Shown here in pieces: positions 25,863 to 32,783 of a stretch of 41,640 nt of DNA. Within the stretch, counting starts at the first letter, position 1, and each line of letters opens with the position of its first letter. Where the stretch lies: positions 1 to 41,640 of the forward strand of contig CAKZMZ010000489.1 in assembly GCA_937129345.1 (NCBI GenBank). The letters are read 5' to 3'. Position numbers and translations under genes: made by a program. The notes beneath the pieces were generated by a model that did no database searches, was not told the origin of the DNA, and was given only the letters and a program-made list of their open reading frames with translations. The DNA comes from an uncultured Thalassovita sp. (GTDB lineage Bacteria; Bacteroidota; Bacteroidia; Cytophagales; Flammeovirgaceae).

Positions 25863-26789
25863 TTATGCAGCTGTCCTATACATTTCTATAGGCAATGCTT
25901 GGTTCTTAAAGTGGTTTTTTGCTGCCTTAATGGCTTGGTTAAAGGCTGCGAGGCCTTGTTTGTTTCCTTTTAGCAAGTAGACGAGTCTTTTTTGCGGTAC
26001 CACAACCCAATTAAAATACATCCAAAAAGTTCTGAATTCTTCTTTAGAAGCAAAGCGATGCATAAAAATTAGCCTATTGCGGGTCATATAAAAAGTTTGT
26101 AAGGGACTGTTAGTTTTTACAGCAGCAGAAGCTTTGTGGATGACCCTGCTTTTTCCAATAACCTTAATTTCTAAATCTTGCTTTCTTATTTTCTCACACC
26201 AGTCCAACTCTTCGTAGTACAGAAAGTAATCAGTAGGCATAAGCCCTATTTTTTCAATCAGATGAGTAGGTATCATCATGGCGGCTCCATGGGCATAGCC
26301 TACTTCTTGGGTAATTTGGTAAATAGGGGCATCTTTTTCGTGATTGCCAATCATGTTATTTCTGCCTGTTTTAAAGTTGATAGGTGTCATACCAGCATAT
26401 TGCAATAGGCTTGGGTTAGAGTGAAAAGCAATTCTCGGACTGGCAGCCCCTAAGTTCGGGTTATTTTCAAAAGCTTGTACCAAGGGTAAGATGCTACTTT
26501 CTTCTATAACAGTATCATTATTTAGAAAATAGAGATATTTTCCTTTAGCACGCTCAATTCCTAAATTATTGGCACCAGCAAAGACTAGGTTCTCAGAACT
26601 AAAGATGTAAATCACTCCTGGAAAGGCTTTCTTATAGTTTTCCGCATTATGATAATCTGCAGCATTGTCTACTAAGATCACTTCAATAGCAGGATATTCA
26701 GCTTTTTTTAATGAGTGAAGAAAAGCAAGCGTATCTTCTTCATTTTTATAATTTACTGTAATTATGCTTACCAAAGGATGTTTTTTCAT
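25863..26789 (-). CDS. family 2 glycosyltransferase (rhamnosyltransferase-like)
   Basis: 308 residues, soluble. GT2 A-fold motifs: SIITVNYKNEEDTLAFLHSL, EVILVDNA, FLNNDTVIEESS, a central ARGK-type segment, and YAHGAAMMIPTHLIEKIGL followed by DYFLYYEELDWCEKIRK. This pattern is common to rhamnosyl- and related transferases that add sugars to lipid-linked EPS repeats. The exact donor is not readable. It lies three bases after the acetyltransferase gene. Confidence 0.88.
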   Translation of the reverse strand: MKKHPLVSIITVNYKNEEDTLAFLHSLKKAEYPAIEVILVDNAADYHNAENYKKAFPGVIYIFSSENLVFAGANNLGIERAKGKYLYFLNNDTVIEESSILPLVQAFENNPNLGAASPRIAFHSNPSLLQYAGMTPINFKTGRNNMIGNHEKDAPIYQITQEVGYAHGAAMMIPTHLIEKIGLMPTDYFLYYEELDWCEKIRKQDLEIKVIGKSRVIHKASAAVKTNSPLQTFYMTRNRLIFMHRFASKEEFRTFWMYFNWVVVPQKRLVYLLKGNKQGLAAFNQAIKAAKNHFKNQALPIEMYRTAA

Positions 26790-26792
26790 GAG

Positions 26793-27434
26793 TTATGCTG
26801 TTTGGTTTAGTGAAAGGTCGAAATCATAGATTTTTCGCTCTTTTTCGGTCAGGATTTTTACGACTTTTGCTGGGTTGCCCACAGCTACTGCGTAATCAGG
26901 AACATCTTTGGTAACCACACTTCCTGCGCCAACCACGGCGTTTTTACCTATGGTGACCCCAGCTACTATGGTGCAGTTTGCTCCAATCCAGCAGCCATCT
27001 TTTAGCGTAACTTGCTTGGTTGAAACTCCCTGTTCCAATATTGGGCGAGTAGTGTCTTGGTAATTATGGTTTAAACCTGAAATGACGATGTATTGCGCAG
27101 TTAGGCAATTTTTGCCTATTTTGATAGGGCCAATCAGTACATTACCAATACCAATTCGGCTACCTTCTCCAATGTGTAAAGCACCTACGCCATTGTTCAA
27201 AACTGTAAAATCCTCAACCCTTGCGCCCTTACCGATTTCGCAAGTCTGAAAAGGGAAGAGGTCCCTCCTTACTTTCCTTTTGATTTTGCCTTGGTAGTTA
27301 TGGATAAAGGGGTTTAAAATGTTTTTTGCCCACCATCTTGGTTGATGCTCGCCGGGAGGTACTATTAACCAATGGAGCGTTTTTTTAATAAAAGGATTTT
27401 TATTAAGGGCCGTTTTGAGCTTCAATATATGCAT
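26793..27434 (-). CDS. hexapeptide-repeat acetyltransferase (WcaF/NodL-like)
   Basis: 213 residues. The left-handed beta-helix is built from hexapeptide repeats (IGEGSRIGIGNVLIGPIKIG, WIGANCTIVAGVTIGKNAVV, GAGSVVTKDVPDYAVAVGNP, AKVVKIL). The catalytic His is in SGLNHNYQD. Such enzymes transfer acetyl groups from acetyl-CoA to sugars of a polysaccharide repeat. The long basic N-terminal region (about 65 residues) is typical of EPS-cluster members. It is sandwiched between glycosyltransferase genes with gaps of 3 and 10 bases. Confidence 0.88.
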   Translation of the reverse strand: MHILKLKTALNKNPFIKKTLHWLIVPPGEHQPRWWAKNILNPFIHNYQGKIKRKVRRDLFPFQTCEIGKGARVEDFTVLNNGVGALHIGEGSRIGIGNVLIGPIKIGKNCLTAQYIVISGLNHNYQDTTRPILEQGVSTKQVTLKDGCWIGANCTIVAGVTIGKNAVVGAGSVVTKDVPDYAVAVGNPAKVVKILTEKERKIYDFDLSLNQTA

Positions 27435-27444
27435 ACTTTATTTT

Positions 27445-28647
27445 TTAATATACGGGTGTTTCAGAAATTTTCTGATGTTCTTGCAATATGATCTCTTCAA
27501 TGCGAGAGGTTCTTTCGTCCCAGTCGTTGATCAGTGCCAGCCTTTTTTTCTCTTCAATGTCTTCCTGCGTGTGTTTATGTAATGCTTGATTTACTTGACG
27601 TTCGAAAGAGGGGAGGTCATCATAGAAATGTACTTGGCTTTCAAGTTCATCTAAATTGGCAAATCGGGTTGATAACACAGGTTTACCACAAGCAAAATAT
27701 TCATTGATTTTTAAGGGATAAATGCAACGTGTAAGCTCATTACACTCAAATGGTAAAATACAAGCATTTGCATGGTAGATATAGGCAGGTATCTGTTCAT
27801 AGGTCTTTTTTCCCAGAAAATGTATATTGGGCATATTCAATAAAGAGCTTCCCTTAAATTCTCTTTCATCTTTAGGGCCTACCATGACCCAGTTCCACTG
27901 AGGAAATGCTTTGGCAGCGATTTCTATAAAATCATAATCTATTCTTAAGCCGATATTGCCAACATAAAGTAATTTTATACCATCTATTTTTGCTAAGTCT
28001 TCAGGGCAAGATTCTTTGCTTCTGCTTTCAAAATGAGAGAAATCTACGCCGTTTTCTACTGCAAAAGTTTCTAAGTTGCAGGTGTGGTACTTGACCGCTA
28101 GTTCTTTTGAAGTAGTAATCACCGCTTTGGCTTCTTTCACTGCTTTGGCCTCAGCTTTTATGCCATGCTTGGCTATGTACCTCTCTCCAGCTATATTATC
28201 TACACAGTGGTAGAATTTGTCAAGTACTTTTTTATCAGTATAGATTTGAAAACGGGTAGGATCAAAAGAATTGACATAAGTGAATTCTTGTACTTCAAAG
28301 TTATCCAGCACCTTATTAATAGTTTTCCAAATAGACTTATTGGAATAATTAAGTAGCTTTTGGTAAACCTTACTTTCGGGAAGAAAATTGACAGGGATTT
28401 GTGGCTTTGGCACTATGTAAATAAAATTATCGAGCTCTTTATACGGTCTATGGTAACTTTCTCCCAACCAAAATTTCAATCTCCTTTTTATACTTTCGTT
28501 TTTTATGTTAGCAACATCTCGCCAAGTGTAAGGGCGTTCTACATAGAATACAAGATTTTTCTTTGCCAGCCTTTTTGCAACATTTATTGCAGTAGAGGCA
28601 TAAGGATGATCCCAACGAGGCATTGCTTGAAAAACCACTGTATTCAT
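27445..28647 (-). CDS. GT4-like glycosyltransferase (TuaH-like)
   Basis: 400 residues with a GT-B fold. The N-terminal half has YASTAINVAKRLAKKNLVFY and FYHCVDNIAGERYI. The C-terminal half has IKLLYVGNIGLRIDYDFIEI, WVMVGPKDE, IHFLGKKTYEQIPAYIYHAN, ACILPFECNEL and PLKINEYFACGKPVLSTRF, the usual nucleotide-sugar-binding Glu region. It would add a sugar to the EPS repeat in the cytoplasm. A 161-bp spacer separates it from the sugar-transferase stop, so it may have its own promoter. Confidence 0.85.
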   Translation of the reverse strand: MNTVVFQAMPRWDHPYASTAINVAKRLAKKNLVFYVERPYTWRDVANIKNESIKRRLKFWLGESYHRPYKELDNFIYIVPKPQIPVNFLPESKVYQKLLNYSNKSIWKTINKVLDNFEVQEFTYVNSFDPTRFQIYTDKKVLDKFYHCVDNIAGERYIAKHGIKAEAKAVKEAKAVITTSKELAVKYHTCNLETFAVENGVDFSHFESRSKESCPEDLAKIDGIKLLYVGNIGLRIDYDFIEIAAKAFPQWNWVMVGPKDEREFKGSSLLNMPNIHFLGKKTYEQIPAYIYHANACILPFECNELTRCIYPLKINEYFACGKPVLSTRFANLDELESQVHFYDDLPSFERQVNQALHKHTQEDIEEKKRLALINDWDERTSRIEEIILQEHQKISETPVY

Positions 28648-28808
28648 ATGTTTTATTAAATTTTATCTTTTGTAGATTAGATTGCCTTTTCTGTATTTTT
28701 GCTTGTTTTCGTACCAGTCTCCGAACATACTTCCACCAGTTTCTGCCAAGTACTAAAGTTGCTATGGGCTTTATTGATTTTAATGTCCTCTTTTGGATGA
28801 TTTATTTT
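28648..28808. other. 161-bp spacer inside the EPS operon, with an in-frame extension of the sugar transferase
   Basis: No start-codon-led gene is supported. Directly after the sugar-transferase TAA (28811-28809) the same frame stays open for another 43 codons and reads plausibly as protein (for example NKAHSNFSTWQKLVEV). It may be the decayed end of a longer gene, or chance in AT-rich DNA. Confidence 0.4.
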
Positions 28809-29606
28809 TTATACATTTTCTTTTTGAAATAAAGCAGGCACTGTTTTGACCAATAGTTTGAGGTCATATCTCAAACCTCTCTTAAGTGCATATTCATTAT
28901 CTAGGTCAATCCTTTCTTCTTCAGACATGTCGGCCTTGCCTCTCTTCGAAACCTGCCAAAGCCCAGTAATTCCCGCAGGTGCTTTAAATCTTAATATAGC
29001 TTGGTCATTAGTCAATTTTTCAGCTTCATATAATGGAAGTGGCCTATTGCCAACCAATGACATATCTCCTTTAACTACATTCCATAATTGGGGTAATTCA
29101 TCAATGCTACTTCTTCTAAGAAAGGCACCTAACTTTGTGATTCTTGGATCATTTTGGAATTTGACAAAAGAAATATTCTTTACGGCCCTTTTGCTTGCTA
29201 CGTAATGCTCGCAAACAGGTCTGCCATCCATGATCATCAATATTTTATTTGAGCGTTTACAAGATTCACATACTTCTTTAACCTCATTGGTATTTTCTTT
29301 CAAGTACTGATTGTTTTCCTTGAGTTGGTCCACCAAGCTATCGGCATTGGTACGCATCGATCTAAATTTGTAGAAATCAAATATTTTGTAGTCTTTGCCC
29401 ACCCTTTTAGAGGAATAGAAGACAGGTCCCCTAGAATCCAACTTTATCAACACGGCGACTAAAGCGAGTATCGGACTTAATACAAGTAATGCACTACCAG
29501 CTATGAGAATATCTATTGTTCTTTTGAGTATATCCCCGATACTTTTGTATCCTTTTCCAAGTACCGGGGATCCATCTTTTTTTCGAGAAAGCCTACTAAT
29601 TTTTCA
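28809..29606 (-). CDS. polyprenyl-phosphate sugar transferase without a usual start codon; probable -1 frameshift product of the receiver gene
   Basis: The open frame runs from the stop at 29606-29604 to the TAA at 28811-28809. The domain is a bacterial sugar transferase (WbaP/PssY-like): KRTIDILIAG then SALLVLSPILALVAVLIKLD (membrane anchor), SRGPVFYSSKRVGK, FYKFRSM, FQNDPRITKLGAFLRRSSID, ELPQLWNVVKGDMSLVGNRP, PAGITGLWQVSKRG. It places the first sugar phosphate on undecaprenyl phosphate. No ATG, GTG or TTG occurs between the upstream stop and a GTG at 29453, and that GTG lies after the anchor. The frame is reached from the receiver gene by a -1 shift at A AAA AAG (29582-29576). The fusion would be 381 residues: 126 from the receiver and 255 from here. 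An insert with CxxC-x15-CxH (29205-29270) lies after FRSM. Confidence 0.85.
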
Positions 29607-29953
29607 ATCTTGATTTCTAGCTCTTCGGGATTGAACGGCTTATTGATGTAATCTTCAGCACCAAGTTTTAGCAAACTTATTCTTGTGTTGCTTTTATCGT
29701 CTCCAGATAAAACGATTACAGGAATATGTGCAAAAGCTTTACTCTGTTTGAACTCTTGCAAAAATGATTGGCCATTTTGTCCGGGCAGTCCCAAGTCAAG
29801 CACTAGCAAGTCTGGTGTATAACCTTTTCCAAAGAGTTTCCAGGCATCTTCTGCGGAGCCTTCGGTTTTTATATCGTACTTTTCTTCAAAGTATCCTTCA
29901 AAGAAAACTTTCATAAATTGGTCATCATCAATATAAAGTATCTTTAATCCCAT
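29513..29953 (-). CDS. receiver-domain protein, first part of a probable receiver-sugar transferase fusion
   Basis: 146 residues in the unshifted frame. The receiver domain (about 1-122) is complete: acidic pocket YIDDD, phospho-acceptor Asp53 in VLDLGLPGQNG, VIVLSGDD and the conserved Lys in DYINKPFNPEEL. After FLEKK the unshifted frame adds 20 residues (MDPRYLEKDTKVSGIYSKEQ) with no known domain. A -1 shift at the Lys-Lys codons would instead continue into the sugar transferase. Stand-alone, it resembles CheY/Spo0F-like relay proteins and could receive phosphate from the hybrid kinase at the end of the same operon. It is divergent from the NtrC-type gene across a 285-bp spacer. Confidence 0.88.
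   Translation of the reverse strand: MGLKILYIDDDQFMKVFFEGYFEEKYDIKTEGSAEDAWKLFGKGYTPDLLVLDLGLPGQNGQSFLQEFKQSKAFAHIPVIVLSGDDKSNTRISLLKLGAEDYINKPFNPEELEIKIEKLVGFLEKKMDPRYLEKDTKVSGIYSKEQ
29532..29583 (-). promoter_or_regulatory. candidate programmed -1 ribosomal frameshift signal
   Basis: On the minus strand the receiver frame reads GAA AAA AAG, containing the heptamer A AAA AAG (29582-29576), the same slippery sequence as E. coli dnaX and in the required phase. After a four-base spacer (ATGG) an 11-bp stem follows: ATCCCCGGTAC (29571-29561) with GTATCGGGGAT (29542-29532), one G-U pair, 18-base loop. A -1 slip enters the sugar-transferase frame exactly (AAA AAA GAT GGA). An upstream AGTAGG (29597-29592) is at most a weak Shine-Dalgarno-like stimulator. 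Confidence 0.65.
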
Positions 29954-30238
29954 AGTACAAATTATAATGGTTAGATATGTTTATAATACAATTTCCAAAA
30001 TTTGCGCCATGTAGATATGTAAGTGTAAATGATTGAAAATCAAGAAGGTAAGTTTTTTCTAGTTTATTCAATTATTCTAGTAATTGAAATTTTTCTAAAA
30101 AGTAGAAAATAATTGGCTGGTAGCATATGTATGTTGTTATAGGAGTCGTTTAAGCTTGCAATAGGTTAGATCGAGAAAAATTTAAGTCATTTATTGTTCT
30201 CGATTGATTTTTTGGAATTAAAAAACGTGTCAGATTTA
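29954..30238. promoter_or_regulatory. divergent promoter region, with a weak sigma-54-like element for the EPS unit
   Basis: This AT-rich 285-bp spacer must promote both the receiver-led EPS unit and the NtrC-type gene. On the minus strand TGGCGCAAATTTTGG (30009-29995) resembles a -24/-12 sigma-54 promoter (TGGCAC-N5-TTGC) with two mismatches, one in the important -12 GC. Its position would start transcription about 30 bases before the receiver ATG. I see no gene here. Confidence 0.3.
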
Positions 30239-31573
30239 ATGAAAATATTTGTAGTTGAAGATGATTCTTTTTTTGGAGAAGCCCTCAAGTATCAACTTGC
30301 GCTTAATCCAGATTATGAAGTGGTTATGTTTACCAATGGAAAAGACTGCCTTTCAAACCTATATACCCAGCCAGATGCCATATCACTAGATTATTCATTA
30401 CCAGATCTAAACGGCAAAGAAGTACTCAAAAGAATTAAGAAAAGCCATCCTGAAATACCAGTTATAATTCTTTCTGGGCAAGAAGATATGGAAACTGCGC
30501 TAGACTTATTGAGAGAAGGAGCCGAGGACTATCTGATCAAAAATGTTGATGCTATTCACCGTTTGCGTAATGTTTTAAAACATATCTCAGAAAAAGCGGC
30601 TTTGAAAAAAGAGGTAGAAACTCTAAAAGATGAAATAGGGAAAAAGTATAGTTTTAGTAACATTATAGGCAATAGTCAGGCTATTCAAGAAGTGTTCAAA
30701 CAGATGGATAAGGCTGCACAATCCAATATTACAGTTAGCATTACAGGAGAAACCGGTACAGGAAAAGAATTGGCGGCAAAGTCTATTCATTACCAATCTA
30801 ATAGGACAAGGAATTCTTTTGTCGCAGTAAATGTAGCGGCTATCCCATCAGATTTGATTGAGAGTGAGCTATTCGGACATGAAAAGGGGGCCTTTACTGG
30901 AGCTGTAGACAAAAGAGTGGGTAAGTTCGAACTGGCTAATAAAGGAACACTTTTTTTAGACGAAATTGGAGAAATGGATTTGGGCATGCAGAGCAAGTTG
31001 CTCCGCGTATTGCAAGAACGAGAATTGGTAAGAATTGGCGGTAATCAGGTAATAAAAGTTGACTTTAGGCTGATCATTGCTACTCATAGAAATTTATTGG
31101 AAGAAGTAGAAGCTGGAAAATTTAGGGAAGATTTATTCTACAGACTGCTCGGGCTTCAAATAGAGTTGCCCCCGTTGCGAGAGCGTTCTGAGGACATACC
31201 AATTCTGGCTAATTTCTTTCTAAGGAACTTTGCTAAGCAAAATAAGATTGCAAAAAAACAGCTAAGTTCTGAGGCTAAGGAAAAACTTATAGACTATGGT
31301 TTTCCTGGTAATGTTAGAGAACTTAGGGCTGTGGTAGAATTGGCGGCAGTTATGTCAGAAGGGCGTAAAATAGAAGCTTCTGATATTACTTTTCAGCAAG
31401 GAAATGTACTTGGCAAAATGCTTCAAGGAAGCGAAGATACTTTGAAGGGATATACCAGAAAAATTGTAAAGCACTTTATGCAAAAGTACAATAACAATTT
31501 TGACGTAGTTGCTTCTAAACTTGATATAGGTAAATCTACTATCTATAAGATGAAGAAAGATGGAGAAATTTAA
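30239..31573 (+). CDS. sigma-54-dependent response regulator, NtrC family
   Basis: 444 residues from the ATG at 30239; an in-frame TTG at 30194 would put 15 residues ahead of the receiver and is unlikely. Receiver: MKIFVVEDDSFFGE with Asp51 in SLDYSLPDLNG and the Lys in DYLIKN. AAA+ domain: Walker A GETGTGKE (170-177), the sigma-54 contact loop GAFTGA (217-222), Walker B GTLFLDEIGEMD and LPPLRERSEDIP. The C-terminal Fis-like helix-turn-helix is FDVVASKLDIGKSTIYKMKK. It should activate sigma-54 promoters, plausibly for EPS genes around it. It is the only plus-strand gene in the EPS region and its stop directly abuts the stop of the convergent GT2 gene. Confidence 0.93.
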   Translation: MKIFVVEDDSFFGEALKYQLALNPDYEVVMFTNGKDCLSNLYTQPDAISLDYSLPDLNGKEVLKRIKKSHPEIPVIILSGQEDMETALDLLREGAEDYLIKNVDAIHRLRNVLKHISEKAALKKEVETLKDEIGKKYSFSNIIGNSQAIQEVFKQMDKAAQSNITVSITGETGTGKELAAKSIHYQSNRTRNSFVAVNVAAIPSDLIESELFGHEKGAFTGAVDKRVGKFELANKGTLFLDEIGEMDLGMQSKLLRVLQERELVRIGGNQVIKVDFRLIIATHRNLLEEVEAGKFREDLFYRLLGLQIELPPLRERSEDIPILANFFLRNFAKQNKIAKKQLSSEAKEKLIDYGFPGNVRELRAVVELAAVMSEGRKIEASDITFQQGNVLGKMLQGSEDTLKGYTRKIVKHFMQKYNNNFDVVASKLDIGKSTIYKMKKDGEI

Positions 31574-31592
31574 CTAAGCCGCATCTTTTTTA
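31556..31592. terminator. possible shared terminator overlapping two stop codons
   Basis: AAAGATG (31556-31562) and CATCTTT (31582-31588) form a stem that wobble pairs could lengthen, followed by further T. The loop holds both stops (TAA 31571-31573; minus-strand TAG 31576-31574). The stem is short and its loop long, so function is uncertain. Confidence 0.35.
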
Positions 31593-32782
31593 TTTGAAGC
31601 AATTCTCTCTGTAGATATAAACTTGCCTTGCTGTTTTTTTGAGCTCCCCTTTAGCGCACTCTTTAGATTGTCAAATGCCATTCTAGGTAAGGTAAATGCT
31701 ATTTTAAAAGCTTCTTGCCAAATCTTTTCTTTTACTAGAAATACCAGAATTCCGGTAAAGGTTAAAATAGTGCTCAGAGCGAAAATATAGTTTATGTTGA
31801 AGGTGATTTCTAAACTTGCTAAAATTGGCAATATTACCATTTGTATGCTCCTTGGCGGTCTATATAGTGTAATGGCATAATCTAAAGTGGCCGGTTTACC
31901 TTTTAGTAGTAGCGCTTTCCCCCAGTAAAATGCATTAAAATATTGGTTTCCAAACCACCTTATACGCTGCTTTTTGATTACTTCATTATTGTCTGTTTTT
32001 TCTTCTAAAACCTGAGCATCGGGCACATAAGAGATTTTTTTGTTAGCCAGTAAGAGCTGTATCAGCAGATTCTTATCCATGCCAGGTGCTCTAGCATCCA
32101 AGTTACGCGTCGCGATATTGAACGCTTCAATTTTAAAAAGTAAGGCACTACCACTTAGCTCAGGAGGTAGGCCTTGCACTTGTTTCGCTTCTCTTAAAAG
32201 TGCATCATTTAGTTTTTCTGATATGCCATCGTAAACAGCTGACTTTGTTTCTGAATTTATTGCGGTCCTTTTACCTTGCCAAATATCTGCGGTTTTATTA
32301 CCATAAAGCTTGATGTTTTGAATAAAATCCGGATTGGCAATATTGTCTTTATCCAATAATAAGATGTGGCTTGCATCTCTTTTTGTAGCCTCTTTAGCGC
32401 AAAACCTTAAAGCTTCATGGTAGGGATTTCCCTTCGCATCCTTAAAAGATTTTTCAATAATGGTCATATCGAACTTATCAAGTAAATATTTTATACCATA
32501 GATGTCATTTTGTAGCAAAACGAGGATTTCAACCTCTCGGCCATCGCAGTTGATGTTTTTTGCTGCTTTAACCGCTTCAATTAACTGACTATTAGGTTGA
32601 TAAGCTGGGAACAATATAAGCAGTTTTTCCATTTTCCACTCCTTTACCACAGCCGTTGGATTTGGTCTAGTTGAAAAAAGTGCACTAAGCACAGAGAGGT
32701 AAAACAAATAAAAACTGTAAAAAAGTAGGTAAGCACCTACCAAATAATACATCGAGATCAAGGCTAATTGAATGTAGTACAT
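31574..32782 (-). CDS. membrane-bound family 2 glycosyltransferase with QxxRW motif
   Basis: 402 residues. A hydrophobic N-terminus (two helices) precedes a GT2 domain: KLLILFPAYQPNSQLIEAVK, ILLLDKDNIANPDF (DxD), LSGSALLFKIEAF, MDKNLLIQLLL and QRIRWFGNQ, which matches QxxRW. Two further helices lie near the C-terminus (VILPILASLEITFNINYIF, STILTFTGILVFLV). QxxRW is typical of processive transferases such as cellulose or hyaluronan synthases, so this may build or extend the backbone. It begins one base after the stop of the PCP gene, so they are co-translated. Confidence 0.87.
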   Translation of the reverse strand: MYYIQLALISMYYLVGAYLLFYSFYLFYLSVLSALFSTRPNPTAVVKEWKMEKLLILFPAYQPNSQLIEAVKAAKNINCDGREVEILVLLQNDIYGIKYLLDKFDMTIIEKSFKDAKGNPYHEALRFCAKEATKRDASHILLLDKDNIANPDFIQNIKLYGNKTADIWQGKRTAINSETKSAVYDGISEKLNDALLREAKQVQGLPPELSGSALLFKIEAFNIATRNLDARAPGMDKNLLIQLLLANKKISYVPDAQVLEEKTDNNEVIKKQRIRWFGNQYFNAFYWGKALLLKGKPATLDYAITLYRPPRSIQMVILPILASLEITFNINYIFALSTILTFTGILVFLVKEKIWQEAFKIAFTLPRMAFDNLKSALKGSSKKQQGKFISTERIASNKKDAA

Positions 32783-32783
32783 G

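Noticed and set aside
28681-28811. Stop-codon readthrough extending the sugar transferase by 43 codons
   Set aside because: The extension reads plausibly but follows a natural family end (KENV), has no readthrough context I recognise and matches no domain I know.
28809-29453. Sugar transferase translated from the GTG at 29453
   Set aside because: This would delete the membrane anchor and the KRxxDI motif that clearly continue upstream in the same frame; a non-canonical ATT/ATC/ATA start is possible but less likely than frameshifting.
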